This document shows, one piece after another, positions 1 to 10,822 of a DNA stretch of 64,000 nt (its first letter is position 1; each line of letters begins with the position of its first letter). The stretch comes from Lamellibrachia satsuma (lineage: Eukaryota; Annelida; Polychaeta; Sabellida; Siboglinidae). The stretch covers positions 31,200,758 through 31,264,757 of the forward strand of contig BSQZ01000001.1 in assembly GCA_033239005.1 (NCBI GenBank). Direction: 5' to 3'. The translations under genes and the position numbers were made by a program. Under the pieces are notes generated by a model, which ran no database searches, had not been told where the DNA came from, and worked only from the letters and a program-made list of their open reading frames with translations.

Positions 1-260
1 TCCTGAAAGAATAACTCGGTGCAATAAGATATATCTGTCTGTATCAGCAAACAACGCTTTGTTCCAATGACAACATGAAACATTCCGTCATTAAAATAAT
101 CCTGTTGTATGTTTTGTGTGCAAAATTGCTGTTTTCCTGAAAGAATAACTCGGTGCAATAAGATATGTCTGTCTGTATCAGCAAACAAGGCTTTGTTCCA
201 ATGACAACATGAAACATTCCGTCGTTAAAATAATCCTGTTGTATGTTTTGTGTGCAAAAT
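1..260. repeat. 134-bp tandem duplication at the window edge
   Basis: Two copies of a 134-bp unit start at 1 and 135, differ at only a few bases, and the second ends near 260. The first copy begins exactly at the window edge, so this may be the end of a longer satellite-like array. The 78-codon reading frame across it on the minus strand repeats the same peptide twice and is not taken as a gene. Confidence 0.93.
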
Positions 261-832
261 ATGCAAGCTAACATAAACATTGTAAAAGATATTGAATACC
301 TAATAGATTAACGCAGTTATTATTATTATTTTTTACTATGTCAGCCTCAAAAATAGCACTTTAGTAGTACTAAATATGTTGTATTTATGACCATTTAACT
401 ACGTCTTGTAACTTTGTTATAAAACATTTCCTTCATCTTCGTTAAAAATTAGATTACAATGTGAAATGTATATGTAAAATATATTTGTGTATGTCCATGT
501 ATATGTGTGTACCCTACTTGTTAACATTTTTACATAGAAAAAAGGTTCCAGATAAAGCGAACTGCAACGTGCGCAGTTCTCGCATTAAATCTTGGAGAAT
601 TTATATAAATTTACAGTATTTTAATTGGTACCACAGAATGCGGTCACTGTAAAAAAGCGTGGTCACTCTAAAAAAGATTTAACAAACAGCAGACCTCTCT
701 CAGTCATAAAGTGGGTATGCACAGTAACTGATAATGCTTGTTTTAAAGTCATCCACGTCTTAACAAGCAGGATGAAATAACATGCTTATAGAGATAGATT
801 ACAGCTTACAGCATTCCAATAACAGGCATCTA
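261..832. other. AT-rich non-coding stretch
   Basis: Low-GC sequence with a short TTA run near 318-335. Reading frames are short and show no family signature. It ends at the foldback that marks the 5' edge of the retrotransposon copy. Confidence 0.6.
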
Positions 833-888
833 GCTAGTGGTCTCTTGTTCTGCTAGAGGTGTCTCAAGCAGAACAAGAGACCACTAGC
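833..888 (+). repeat. Perfect 22-bp inverted repeat (foldback) at retrotransposon 5' end
   Basis: Bases 833-854 are the exact reverse complement of 867-888, with a 12-base loop at 855-866. The right arm is the first coding sequence of the retrotransposon ORF. The left arm is therefore an inverted copy of element sequence at its upstream junction. This fits a truncated cDNA that snapped back on itself during insertion. A structured 5' leader is the alternative. Confidence 0.9.
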
Positions 889-3705
889 ACAGATAAACCA
901 ATATCAAATCATCCGAAAAACATCTCTGAAAAAGGTTATAGATGCGTATGTTTAAATGCAAGGAGCATAGTAAATAAGAAAAACGAATTAAACATTATGG
1001 TAGAAGATATTGACCCTCACATAATTGGTATAACTGAATCATGGGCCAACATAGATATAACAGATGCTGAATTAGGACTGACAGGATACGTAATGTTTAG
1101 GAAAGATCGAATAGGAAGAAGGGGCGGGGGAGTTATTTTATATGTTAAAGAATCTATTCAGGCTTATGAAATGAAACTAGAAAGGGAAGCAGATTGCGAT
1201 GAAGCTGTTTGGTGCAAAATTGTTTCAGGAAATTCAAAATTAACTGTTGGATTAGTTTACCGAAGTCCAAACATAAGCGAAGAGGACAACACAAAAATAA
1301 AAACGCTATAAAGGAAGTTAGTAAAGGGGAATGTATCATAATGGGAGATTTTAACCATGGACACATACAATGGAATTCTCTAGAGAGCACAGGGATTGAG
1401 GATCAACAATTTCTATGTTTAATCCAGGATAGCTTTCTTACTCAGCACGTACTAGAACCAACCAGGGAGAAAATGTATTAGATATAGTTTTGTCATCACA
1501 AAAAGAATTAGTGGACAATGTAAAAATATTTGAACCATTGGGTAATAGTGACCATAATCAAATACATTTTGACATCAATGTAAAATCAGAAAGTAAAAAT
1601 AAGAAAACGTACAAGAGAAACTTCTACAAAGGTAACTACAAAGATATGAGAAAATACTTAGCACAGCTAGATTGGAATAACATGCTGATGAATAAGACTG
1701 CAATTGAATGCTGGAATATTCTAAAATATGAAATTGAGAGTATCATTGATAAATTTGTTCCCTTCCGAAAACAAGGAAAACGGTGTAGAAAGAAACACTT
1801 GTCAAAAGAGGCAATTAGAAAAATAATGCTAAAACAAACTATGTGGAGGGTTTATAGGCGTACCAGAAAGGAAGAAGACTATGCAAAATACAAAGAGGCA
1901 CTTAATGCAGCTACAACTGAAATCAGACAATCTAAAAGAAGCTATGAGCAAAAACTGGCATGTAACATAAAAACTGACAGCAAGAGTTTTTATGCATATG
2001 TCAGGAGTAAACAAAACGTACAAGACAAGGTTGGACCTCTAGAAGACAGTGCTGGAAATATAATATCACAGGGGTTTTTAATGGCGGAAGACCTAAATGG
2101 TTACTTCAGTTCAGTGTTTACAAAAGAAGATATTAGTTCATTACCAGTTGCTGATGCTAAATTTCAGGGGACTAAATCTGACTATTTAGGACCGTTAGTT
2201 GTAACTCCAGAATTGGTAGCTAGGAAAATAAAGGCAATGAAGGATAACAAATCACCGGGAGTGGATGGGATTCCTCCAAAATTACTAATGGAAACAGTAG
2301 ATCAAATCAGTATACCACTTGCAAGAGTATTCAACTTGTCATTAAAAGAGGGAGTTGTTCCGTTTGAATGGAAAGAAGCAAACATCATACCATTATTTAA
2401 AAAGGGTTAGAAATAAGTCAGAGAATTACAGACCAGTGAGTTTAACGTCAGTGATTTGTAAATTATTAGAAAGGTTAATTAAAGACCATATGGTGGACTT
2501 CCTCGTTAAGCATAAATTATTAAATTCATCTCAACATGGATTCCTTAAAGCGAGGTCATGCTTAACAAATGTGTTATGTTTTTGGAAGAAATCACTAAGT
2601 GGATAGACGAGGATCGCCAGTAGATATTATCTACTTAGATTTTCAGAAAGCTTTTGACAAAGTGCCACATCAAAGATTGCTACTTAAATTAAAAGCCCAT
2701 GGTATCGGGGATAGCATAACTGACTGGATAGAACAATGGCTGACTGACAGAAGACAACGAGTTGTAGTAGATGGCGAAGTTTCAAATTGGAAATCGGTTT
2801 TGAGTGGGGTACCTCAAGGATCAGTATTAGGACCTATATTATTCTTAATTTATATCAATGACTTGGACGACAGTATAACAAGTAACGTACTGAAATTTGC
2901 GGACGACACAAAACTGTTTAGAAAGGTTAATACTGATGGTGATAAACAACATTTACAAAACGATCTAGACAGATTAGTGAAATGGTCTGAGAAATGGCAG
3001 ATGCTGTTCAATTTTGGGAAATGTAAATGCCTACATACAGGACATGGGAACTTGAATGTAAACTATAAAATGGGAGCTACTGTTCTTGGTACTACTGTAA
3101 AAGAAAAGGACTTAGGAGTTACAATAAGCGCTGATATGAAAGTTTCAGAGCAGTGTGGTATTGCAGCTTCAAAGGGTAATCAAATTCTTGGATTGATTAG
3201 AAGAAACATAACATACAAGGGAAAAAAGTTAATTATACCTCTTTATAAAGCAATAGTTAGACCTCATTTAGAATACTGTATACAAGCATGGAGACCATAT
3301 CGTAAGAAGGATATAGATACGCTTGAACGCATACAAAGGAGAGCAACTAAAATGATTCCAGAACTTAGAGACCTTAGTTATGAAGAACGCCTGAAAGAAT
3401 GTGGTTTAACAACTCTAGAGACAAGGAGGTTAAGAGGAGATCAGATCGAAGTTTTTAAGATATTGAATGGGTATGAAAATATTGATAGAAATATGTTTTT
3501 CTCACTCAAGAAGGATAGCAGAACTAGAGGACATGAGGTAAAATTAGTAAAGGATCAATGTAGATTGGACATCAGGAAGCACTCGTTCTCACAGAGGACA
3601 GTAAATGAATGGAACAAACTGTCTACAGATTGTGTAACTGCTAGCAGCGTGAATATGTTTAAAAACAAGGTTGACACATATATCAGAAGGGCGGGTTATA
3701 AGTAG
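859..3705 (+). pseudogene. Retrotransposon ORF2: APE endonuclease + reverse transcriptase, frameshifted
   Basis: The product would nick target DNA and reverse-transcribe element RNA at the nick. The endonuclease domain shows LNARS (952-966), TESW (1033-1044), GDFNH (1344-1358) and SDH (1547-1555), so the usual catalytic Asn, Glu, Asp and His are present. The RT domain shows LDFQKAFDKVPH just after 2630, GVPQG (2806-2820) and the catalytic FADD (2896-2907). A C-terminal region typical of CR1/L2-type elements ends in a stop at 3703-3705. Reading runs through frames 1, 3, 2, 3, 2, 1 with breaks near 1297, 1464, 2405, 2580 and 2611; four look like one-base losses in A, G, T and G runs. There is no ATG at the 5' end: the first open codon used here is GTG at 859, inside the foldback. 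The copy is non-functional as sequenced, or carries assembly indels. Confidence 0.95.
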
Positions 3706-3810
3706 GTGAACATTGTTGGACTCTCGATAAGCCAATGGCTTCCTTGTCCACTTGCCATCTGGGCCTTTGGCTTGGATGGCAAATCTTGTTAAATCTTGTT
3801 AAATCTTTCA

Positions 3811-4040
3811 TAAACAGAAATCCCTTTGAAGAGATTTTTTAGAAGTGATCATTATGTAAAATGTTTAAGTAATAGATCTCTTAACATTATTCTAATGTTA
3901 ATATACTAACTCACATTGATCATTGTGTGTGTGTGTGTTATGTTGGTGTTATTTTCGTTCAGATGGCATGTTATAATAATAACATTTCTGTATCACCTAA
4001 ATACTAACAGACCAGAGCTCACAGATGCAATAAACCCAAA
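3811..4040. other. Short spacer with (GT)n
   Basis: Non-coding spacer between the retrotransposon tail and the next array. It contains a (GT) run at about 3924-3938. Confidence 0.6.
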
Positions 4041-4360
4041 TCCTGAGTGTCAGACAGCATAAAACTCTGTCCTGAATGTCAGACAGAATAAAACTCTGTC
4101 CTGAGTATCTGACAGCATAAAACTCAGTCCTGAGTGTCAGACAGCATAAAAATCTGTCCTGAGTGTTAGACAGCGTAAAAATATGTCCTGAGTGTCAGAC
4201 AGCATAAAACTCTGTCCTGAGTGTCAGACTGCGTAAAACTCTGTCCTGAGTGTTAGACAGCATAAAACTCTGTCCTGAGTGTCAGACAGCGCAAAACTCT
4301 GTCCTGAGTGTCAGACAGCGTAAAACTCTGCCTTGAGTGTCAAACAGCGTAAAACTCTGT
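4041..4360. repeat. 29-bp minisatellite, about 11 copies
   Basis: The unit begins TCCTGAGTGTCAGACAGC. Period 29 was read from unit starts at 4041 and 4070. Copies vary mainly at CAT/CGT and AAACT/AAAAT positions. It stands just upstream of a dispersed element that carries its own array. Confidence 0.95.
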
Positions 4361-4431
4361 CTTCAGTTGATTTAACCCATCACAAGTCACTATCGTTGAT
4401 GTTTAAGTTAGTGTGTGACTGACTGTGACTA

Positions 4432-5140
4432 GTTTAAGTAATATGCACAACTGGTTTAATCAAAGAGTGGGTACTTTTGTTAAAATTATCGAATGAATTA
4501 ACTTTGATTGTTAGATCGGTTAACTTGCGAAACTGTCAATGGCCTATGTCAGAGTATATAGAGGCGACGCAACCTGGTTTTTACTGAATCTGGTCAAAAA
4601 TAATTTAATGGTTCGATGATTTCACCTAAACTAAATTAAAAATTTACACAAACGAGCTAGCATGTCGTAGTGGACACTAAAGCTAGCATGTCCTAGTGGA
4701 CACTAGAGCCATCATGTCGTAGTGGACACTAGAGCCGTCATGTCATAGTGGATACTAGAGCCAGTGTGTCATAGTGGACACTAGTCATAGTGGACACTAG
4801 AGCCAGCGTGTTGTAGTGGACACTAGAGCCATCGTGTCATACTGGACTCTAGAGCCAGCGTGTCGTAATGGACACTAGAACCAGTGTGTCATAGTGGACA
4901 CTAGAGCCAGCATGTCATAGTGGACACTAGAGCCAGCGTGTCATAGTGGACACTAGAGCCAGCGTGTCATAGTGGACACTAGAGCCAGCGTGTCATAGTG
5001 GACACTAGAGCCAGCGTGTCATAGTGGACACTAGAGCCAGCGTGTCATAGTGGACACTAGATAGGTTTGATTGTTGTGTGAAATGAGTCTGAAATGAGCG
5101 GAACAAATTAACTTGAGGAGGACCTTTAATTATTAACTAA
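4432..5140 (+). mobile_element. Dispersed element, copy A, with internal 26-bp array
   Basis: The left part (4432-4654) and right part (5061-5140) align by eye with copies at 34781-35220 (+), 15610-15890 (-) and 43080-44580 (-). Shared landmarks are GTTTAAGTAATATGCAC at the left, GTTAAAATTATCGAA, a TAATTTAATGGTT block, AGCTAGCATGTCGTAG at the array entry and GATAGGTTTGATT at the exit. No ORF and no clear terminal inverted repeat is seen, so the class is unknown. Non-autonomous elements with central tandem repeats (Helentron-like) are one possibility. Confidence 0.8.
4655..5060 (+). repeat. 26-bp minisatellite inside element copy A, about 15.6 copies
   Basis: The unit core is GTCATAGTGGACACTAG followed by AGCCAGC. 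Copy C has a single unit at the same place (AGCTAGCATGTCGTAG), which shows that the array expanded after insertion or in a sublineage. Units towards the right end are nearly identical, and the left ones are more divergent. Confidence 0.95.
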
Positions 5141-6138
5141 TCTGCAGACAGTTGATTGCGTTTAGCTTGATATATAACTCCTTGAAATATGAAACCCTGG
5201 GTACTTGTCTTGAGTTTGAGTGTCAGTCAGATTGTCTCATCACATGCTGAGCAGCTGAACTAATGAATTACTTTAGAGAACAGGTGCACAGATCAAATAA
5301 CCCCCAGAAAGCCACCACCAGGGTAATAATCACAGGAATTAGTGTGTGTGGTAAGAGGTGAGGTAATGTTTAGGTTGTGGACAGTGGAGTTACCCTCTCT
5401 TAGATCACCCCTCTCATTCATCTGGTGCTGGCCTGTGTGTGCTAATCAAATTAACAGATTTGCTGATGGGCTGCTAATAAGACTAAGATTGTTCAAGGTG
5501 GAAGGGGCATAGTTGGAGGGGTATAACTTCAAAGGGGTGGTTAGGGTGACAATGGGGGTGTTATGTAAGTGTCTGGTAGGGTTGATTGACAGGGTTTGAA
5601 TCAACTGAAAGAAGCCTGGATTGGGTAGACAGTGGGATCAGGTCAAAGTGACAGGGAGATCACATTGTGTTTGTCTGGAAAAAATGTATTCTTTGTGTCT
5701 TCGCATAGAAATATATGTTAATGTAACAATGATAAATTTATCCAATTAAAACCCATAAGTCAGTTTTCAAGCTAGTGACCTGAAATAAATTTACAGTAGC
5801 TACATTATGGTATTTCCTAAACAATTAATTTATCCTATGCCTGCAAATTTACAAACACGTAATAAAGTTATGAAAAGAGGGAAATGATTACCAAGTGAAA
5901 GACTCGTAATAATATGGAAGTAACTGATTTTTCATTTTCTTGGAAATGTTTTTAAAATGCAATTACATTATAAATTTTCTGGTGCAGAATTCCATTATGT
6001 TATGCCTTGGTCGTTGCTGCTCCAGAATAGTTTCAAAATATTGGATTGTTGTTAGAAAGTTTACTTAAATCAGTAGATGTATTGTTATTAATTTATGTGA
6101 AATGTGCATACATTTTGTAATTTCACTTTGTTGTTATT
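5141..6138. other. Complex non-coding sequence
   Basis: No ORF or repeat was found. The part at about 5265-5500 is of higher complexity and includes CTAATCAAATTAACAGATT, which has homeodomain-like cores. From 5690 the sequence is AT-rich. Confidence 0.5.
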
Positions 6139-6460
6139 AAAAAAAGGTAAGTTCTTATATAGCGGGGTATCCAGTCCTTAGACTGCCCAAAGCACTTTAC
6201 ACTTCTCCCCCTGGCAGACCTGTTCATTCCAAGGCCATTTCAACTTCTCTGGGAAGCATTCAGCCACGCTGCAATTACTGAGCAAAGACTATTCGTTCAC
6301 CTATCCACCACTGTCTGTATTGCCAGGTACTCATTTACACAGCTGAGTGAACTGTGGCAATGTGGGGTGATCAAACTTGCAAAAGGTTCGACCGCAGTGG
6401 GATTTGAAACTGAGTTCTCTCGATTGAGAGGCCGGCATTCTAACCGGTATGCTATTGTCA
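6139..6460 (-). mobile_element. tRNA-derived SINE, type A tail, minus strand
   Basis: Read on the minus strand, this has a tRNA-like head (6375-6460), the shared central segment with GCCACAGTTCACTCAGCTG, then GCAGTAATTGCAGC, GCTGAATGCTTCCCAGAGAA and a tail ending in GGATACCCCGCTATATAAGAA. It is homologous to the copies at 9411, 24278, 29461, 37655 and 60648. Confidence 0.88.
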
Positions 6461-6636
6461 CACATTTATGTATATGATGTGTGACAATTTTAACATTGTT
6501 GTTTATTGTGCAATGAATTAGTGCAATACACTCAAACTACCCTAGTGACTATTTTAGGACACCTTGTTTTTGTAGATACAGTTCTTTCAATTAGGTTTTT
6601 TTATACTACACCTGGAAAGGTTTTTACCATATTTGT

Positions 6637-7265
6637 GATGGTAGTAGGCTTTATAATGTATTCACCCTATGGTATGGTATAGGAGTGTATATTCACCCTG
6701 TGTGATGATTGTGTAATGTATATTCACCCTGTCTGATGGTAGAGTAGTATAACTGTGTATGCACTCTGTGTATTCACTCTGTGCAATGGTAGTGAATTTT
6801 TAGTGTAGTGTATTTTCACCATGTGCTATGGTAGTGTATTTTTAGTGTAGTGTATATTCACCATGTGCAATGGTAGTGTATTGTGTAGTTATATTCACCA
6901 TGTGCAATGGTAGTGTATTTTTAGTGTAGTGTATATTCACCATGTGCAATGGTAGTGTATTTTAGTGTAGTGTATATTCACCATGTGCAATGGTAGTGTA
7001 TTTTAGTGTAGTGTATATTCACCATGTGCGATGGTAGTGTATTTTTAGTGTAGTGTATATTCACCTTGTGCAATGGTAGTGTATTTTATTGTAGTTTATT
7101 CATATATTCACCCTGTGTGATTATAATTATACCCCATGTAGTGTATATTCACCCTGTGTGATCATATACCCATGTAGTATATATTCACCATGTGATGATT
7201 GTGTAATGTATATTCACCCTGTATGATGGGAGCGTATATTATTCACTCTGTGACCAGAGTGTAGT
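6637..7265. repeat. 41-42-bp minisatellite, degenerate at both ends
   Basis: The core unit contains TTCACCATGTGCAATGGTAG and is clearest at 6790-7090. Flanking units on both sides are progressively degenerate and keep TTCACCCTGTGTGAT. About 10 to 14 units depending on where the edges are drawn. Confidence 0.9.
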
Positions 7266-7283
7266 GTGTATTCAGTCCATTCC

Positions 7284-7532
7284 TACATTCACCCTGTGTG
7301 ATCTGAATGACTGTTTGAATGATCTAGCATTCATACATTCACCCTGTGTGATCTGAGTGACTGTTTGAATGATCTAGCATTCATACATTCACCCTGTGTG
7401 ATCTGAGTGACTGTTTGAATGATCTAGCATTCATACATTCACCCTGTGTGATCTGAGTGACTGTTTGAATGATCTAGCATTCATGCATTCACCCTGTGTG
7501 ATCTGAGTGACTGTTTGAATGATCTAGCATTC
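7284..7532. repeat. 50-bp minisatellite, 5 copies
   Basis: The marker GATCTAGCAT recurs at 7321, 7371, 7421, 7471 and 7521, an exact period of 50. The unit contains CATTCACCCTGTGTGATC, the same motif as the degenerate edge of the preceding array, so it probably grew from that edge. Confidence 0.96.
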
Positions 7533-8379
7533 TTCAAATAAGTTAGCAGCAATTAATGTTTATAGCATTGTCAACATTTTAAAATGTTAGAATTTCACTA
7601 GGCTGGTCTCAGTTTGCATTTAGACAGGGAAACAGCTTCTTTTGAACCTGAGACAGCCCAATTAATCACAGTGATTTGATGGCAAGGGAAGATATTGTTC
7701 ATTGGAGCCTGCAGCCAACTCCAGGGAACACAGTGTAATAATTGCTGCAATTATCCTTACAGTTGGGAGAGGAAGGGAGGGAAGGGATGACAGAAGTAAT
7801 TACCCTGGGAGACAGTACTTGGTGTCTCCCCAGGGGGGTGTGGCCATCAGTCTTTCAGCTTTGTAATCTTCTATAATCAGTGTCTGGGTCCTGTGGTCCC
7901 CTCTGCTGGGGATGCACTTAATTGTTTTGCGATTTAGATACATCAGGAGTTGGGAATGATTTTTGTGGAGGATAATGAATGAGTACATCAGTTCGGTAAC
8001 CGCGCCACTAATTATTGTGTCAAAAATGATCTACGGATGACCCGTTGATTGGCATTTTAAGTCTTCTTCCCTGCTTCAGTTAATGTCAATAGACAAGATG
8101 ACCACTTCGCAGAGACCACACTTGTCCTTTTGATGCCCCCTGGACATCTGAGGGTCCTAGCTGGAGTTAGACCACTATTTATTTCGTTTTTCAATGCCTT
8201 GCATGTATCATGAATTTTACGAAAATTATTTAGTTTGATATTTATCCTTTCGTCAATAAAGAAAAATAGTAAAAAAGATTTCTTGGGGTAAAATTATGTA
8301 TTTTTTTCTCAGCATACAAGTCTCAAAAAGATTGACGGGTCAGGTCAGAATTATATATAGAAAACATACCTAGGGTCAT
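7533..8379. other. Complex non-coding stretch
   Basis: No ORF of interest. It includes the candidate regulatory segment listed separately. From 8170 onward it is AT-rich. Confidence 0.5.
7620..8160. promoter_or_regulatory. Candidate regulatory or conserved non-coding segment
   Basis: This is single-copy, complex, non-coding sequence with homeodomain-like cores: CCCAATTAATCAC, AATAATTGCTGCAATTATCC, AGTAATTACC and CCACTAATTATTG. The look is that of developmental conserved non-coding elements. This is inference from composition only, and conservation was not tested. Confidence 0.3.
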
Positions 8380-8626
8380 TCCTCCCCTTTTTCCCTCTAT
8401 CCTCCCTCTCTCCTTCACTATTTTTCCCTCCCTCCCTCTGGATCTTCTCCTTTCCCTTACTCTGTCACTCCCTCCATCTGTCCTCCCTCTTATCTGTCCT
8501 CCCCTCTTATCTGTCCTCCCCTCTTATCTCTATCCCTCTCTCGCTCCTCCGCTCACTCTCCCTCCATCTCTTCCTCCCTCTGTCTCTCCCACCCTATTTC
8601 CCACCTTCTCCCTCCCTCTCCCCATT
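8380..8626 (+). repeat. Polypyrimidine (CCCTC/CCTT) tract
   Basis: Nearly pure C/T on the plus strand for about 250 bases, with short repeats such as TCTGTCCTCCC. A mirror-like purine/pyrimidine tract of this kind can form triplex DNA. No gene is present. Confidence 0.9.
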
Positions 8627-9292
8627 GTATGTCCAGCTATCCTACTTCCCTTCCTCTCACCAGTTCTATAATTTCCCTGTACAAGTAACAACAGTCTCAT
8701 TGACCAAACCATATCACTTTAAACCCGATAACTGTTTGGTGAAGTCTAAACATGTCCTCTGAATCACCACCTCTTTTGGTCAGTGTGTGGTCAGTGTACA
8801 ACACAAGTGGACATCAATGGTAGTAGGGGTCAGTAGGGTCCTGACCACAATCCCTCCACCCCAGATCCTGCATCAACAGAATAGTATTATCAGTTCACTA
8901 ATTACAGCTTGTTGACAGAGGACTTATCAGCATTGAATTGATGTTGTCAGATGTTTTAAGAGTACACCTTTCAAGTTGAGCAGGTCTGGACCTGATCTAT
9001 GGTTAAATGTCCTTATTGTGACACTGACAGTGCTGTAGTCATACATGTACCTCAAGTCCTCCTGTCATGATGAGTCAGACCCTGGCGCTGTCTTCTGTGG
9101 CCAGGGTGGACATCCTTCAATTAGAGTGTTACCCTGGATTACCTACTGCGTTGTACATATAATTGACCTACCTGGCCTGAGGCCAAGTAAGTTGCACTCG
9201 ATTGTAAATTACCTCTACCATATCTGTTTTTCTCTGATATGTCACTGTCATTCTAAGGGTCTGGGTCATCATCACAGGTAAGACTGGGGACC
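8627..9292. other. Non-coding, nothing recognised
   Basis: Unique sequence. The 78-codon frame at 9045-9281 shows no family signature. Confidence 0.5.
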
Positions 9293-9412
9293 TGGTCACT
9301 CCATCCAGTTAAGACTGTGCTACCTGAAGTCTTGGTCCCGAGGTCCAGTTAAGACTGTCCTACCCGAGGTCTTGGTCACTCTATCCAGTTAAGACCATCC
9401 TACCTGAGGTCA
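9293..9412. repeat. 40-bp repeat, 3 copies
   Basis: TCCAGTTAAGAC recurs at 9304, 9344 and 9384. The array ends where the next SINE begins. Confidence 0.88.
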
Positions 9413-9700
9413 ACTGTAGCATAGCAGTTAGAATGTCGGGCTCTCAATTGAGAGAACCCGGGTTCGAATACTCTTGCTGCCGTTTCGAAGCTTTGGCAAT
9501 TTCGTTCATCCCACGTTGCCACAGTTCACTCAGCTGTATAAATGAGTACCTGACAGAGATGGATATCTGAACAAATAGTGTTCTAGCAGTAATTGCAGCA
9601 TGGCTGAATGCTTCCCAGATGGTGTTGAAGTGAACAAGTCTGGCAGAGGGTGAAGTGTAAAGCACTTTGAACAGTCCAAATGAGTGGATACTTTTTTAAA
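9411..9700 (+). mobile_element. tRNA-derived SINE, type A tail
   Basis: The tRNA-like head carries A-box-like GTAGCATAGCAGTTAG and B-box GGGTTCGAATA. The shared central segment (GGCAATTTCGTTC to CAGCTGTATAAATGAGTACC) follows, then the type A tail with GTGTAAAGCACTTTGAACAG. The B box would serve RNA polymerase III. The copy is moderately diverged. Confidence 0.9.
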
Positions 9701-10822
9701 TAAATGCATTTCATTGTAAAACTCTGTTATAAAATATGTACAATAAAACAATCTGTATAAAAAATTATGTACTTATCACCCTCTCTGCACTATACACTCC
9801 TCCACCCCCTTGCATATAAAAGGACAAACCCATAACCTAATATTAACACTAATTATGACTGGCAGAACCAGATACAACCAACCACATTTTGCCCCTCAAG
9901 GGTCGAACCACTCTGTGGCTTTTCCCCTCAAGGATTACCTGGTATAAACGTGGAGTCACTAAAAGTAGCTTTCATTTGGGTATTTACGGTTGCTTCCCTC
10001 ATACAGAGCGTAGTAGCATTGAAACTTTGCCAAATGGTAAATTTAGCCAGTCACTGTGTGGTTTATTCACAAACGCTTGTTTACACAAACGGAGTGAAAG
10101 GTTGATCTCAGGTGTAAAGAAAACACATGGTCGTGCCTTCAACACCTGTGTGCCCAGGGCAGCGCTGGCGGCTGCATCTTTGGCGTGTCAGATCTTTCCG
10201 AGAACTTTGATTTATTGCAATCAGACGTAGCCGTTTTTGACAGCAGTGGATTGCGCCTTAACTGTGTGCATCGTACCACGCAATGTATGAGTGCGTGTGA
10301 CACTCAGGTTACATAGTTCACATGGTCTTTATAGCACTCTCTCATTAAAGGCACAAAGTCAAAATGTTTGATCATAAACTCAGTGTTATGTAGTATCTTT
10401 TGCAGCCACAGCCCTCAGGGGCCATTGATGGCCTCCTGTCACTCCGTGTCCTCACCATCTCCTGTGCAGTAGGCACGCCTCCAGTTGTGTTATATAGCAT
10501 GAAACACATTTCGGTGGTCAGGATGTTGAATAGATATAGTTATGTAGTATAAACTCTATCTATATCTAACATCAAAAAAAACCACAAAAAAAACCGAAAC
10601 ATGCTTTAATGAACCACGTTTTTTTAGTATAATTTTATCATTATCTGTTTACGAATATCGACCTTGTCATTCAACAGGGACACAGTTCATGGCTGGACCG
10701 AGTTACACAGATATAACTCAGAGGAGGCGTGTAGCTACAATCATTACAAAAATACAGTTAACAAAACAAGTATATTTCCACACCGTAGCCATAATTGGAA
10801 GTAAGAAATAACTGTACTAAGA
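9701..10822. other. Non-coding, nothing recognised
   Basis: A 113-codon frame at 9889-10230 (+) is non-repetitive but has no recognisable motif, and its length is within chance for a window of this size and composition. The rest is AT-rich. Confidence 0.5.

Larger units (their letters stand above)
833..3810 (+). mobile_element. 5'-truncated non-LTR retrotransposon (CR1/L2/Jockey group)
   Basis: The element consists of a foldback 5' junction, an endonuclease plus reverse-transcriptase ORF, a roughly 75-bp 3' UTR, and a short tandem tail of the unit AAATCTTGTT at 3781-3810. No first ORF (RNA-binding or esterase type) is seen upstream, so the copy is truncated at the start of the second ORF. 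A tandemly repeated tail instead of poly(A) is typical of CR1/L2-like elements. Partial minus-strand relatives sharing the 3' UTR lie near 38.6, 57.4 and 61.6 kb. No clear target-site duplication was found by eye. Confidence 0.92.

Noticed and set aside
4041..5060. CRISPR-like spaced repeats
   Set aside because: The sequence between conserved parts is itself repeated, so there are no distinct spacers.
9889..10230. 113-codon non-repetitive ORF as a host gene
   Set aside because: No recognised family and no supporting context.
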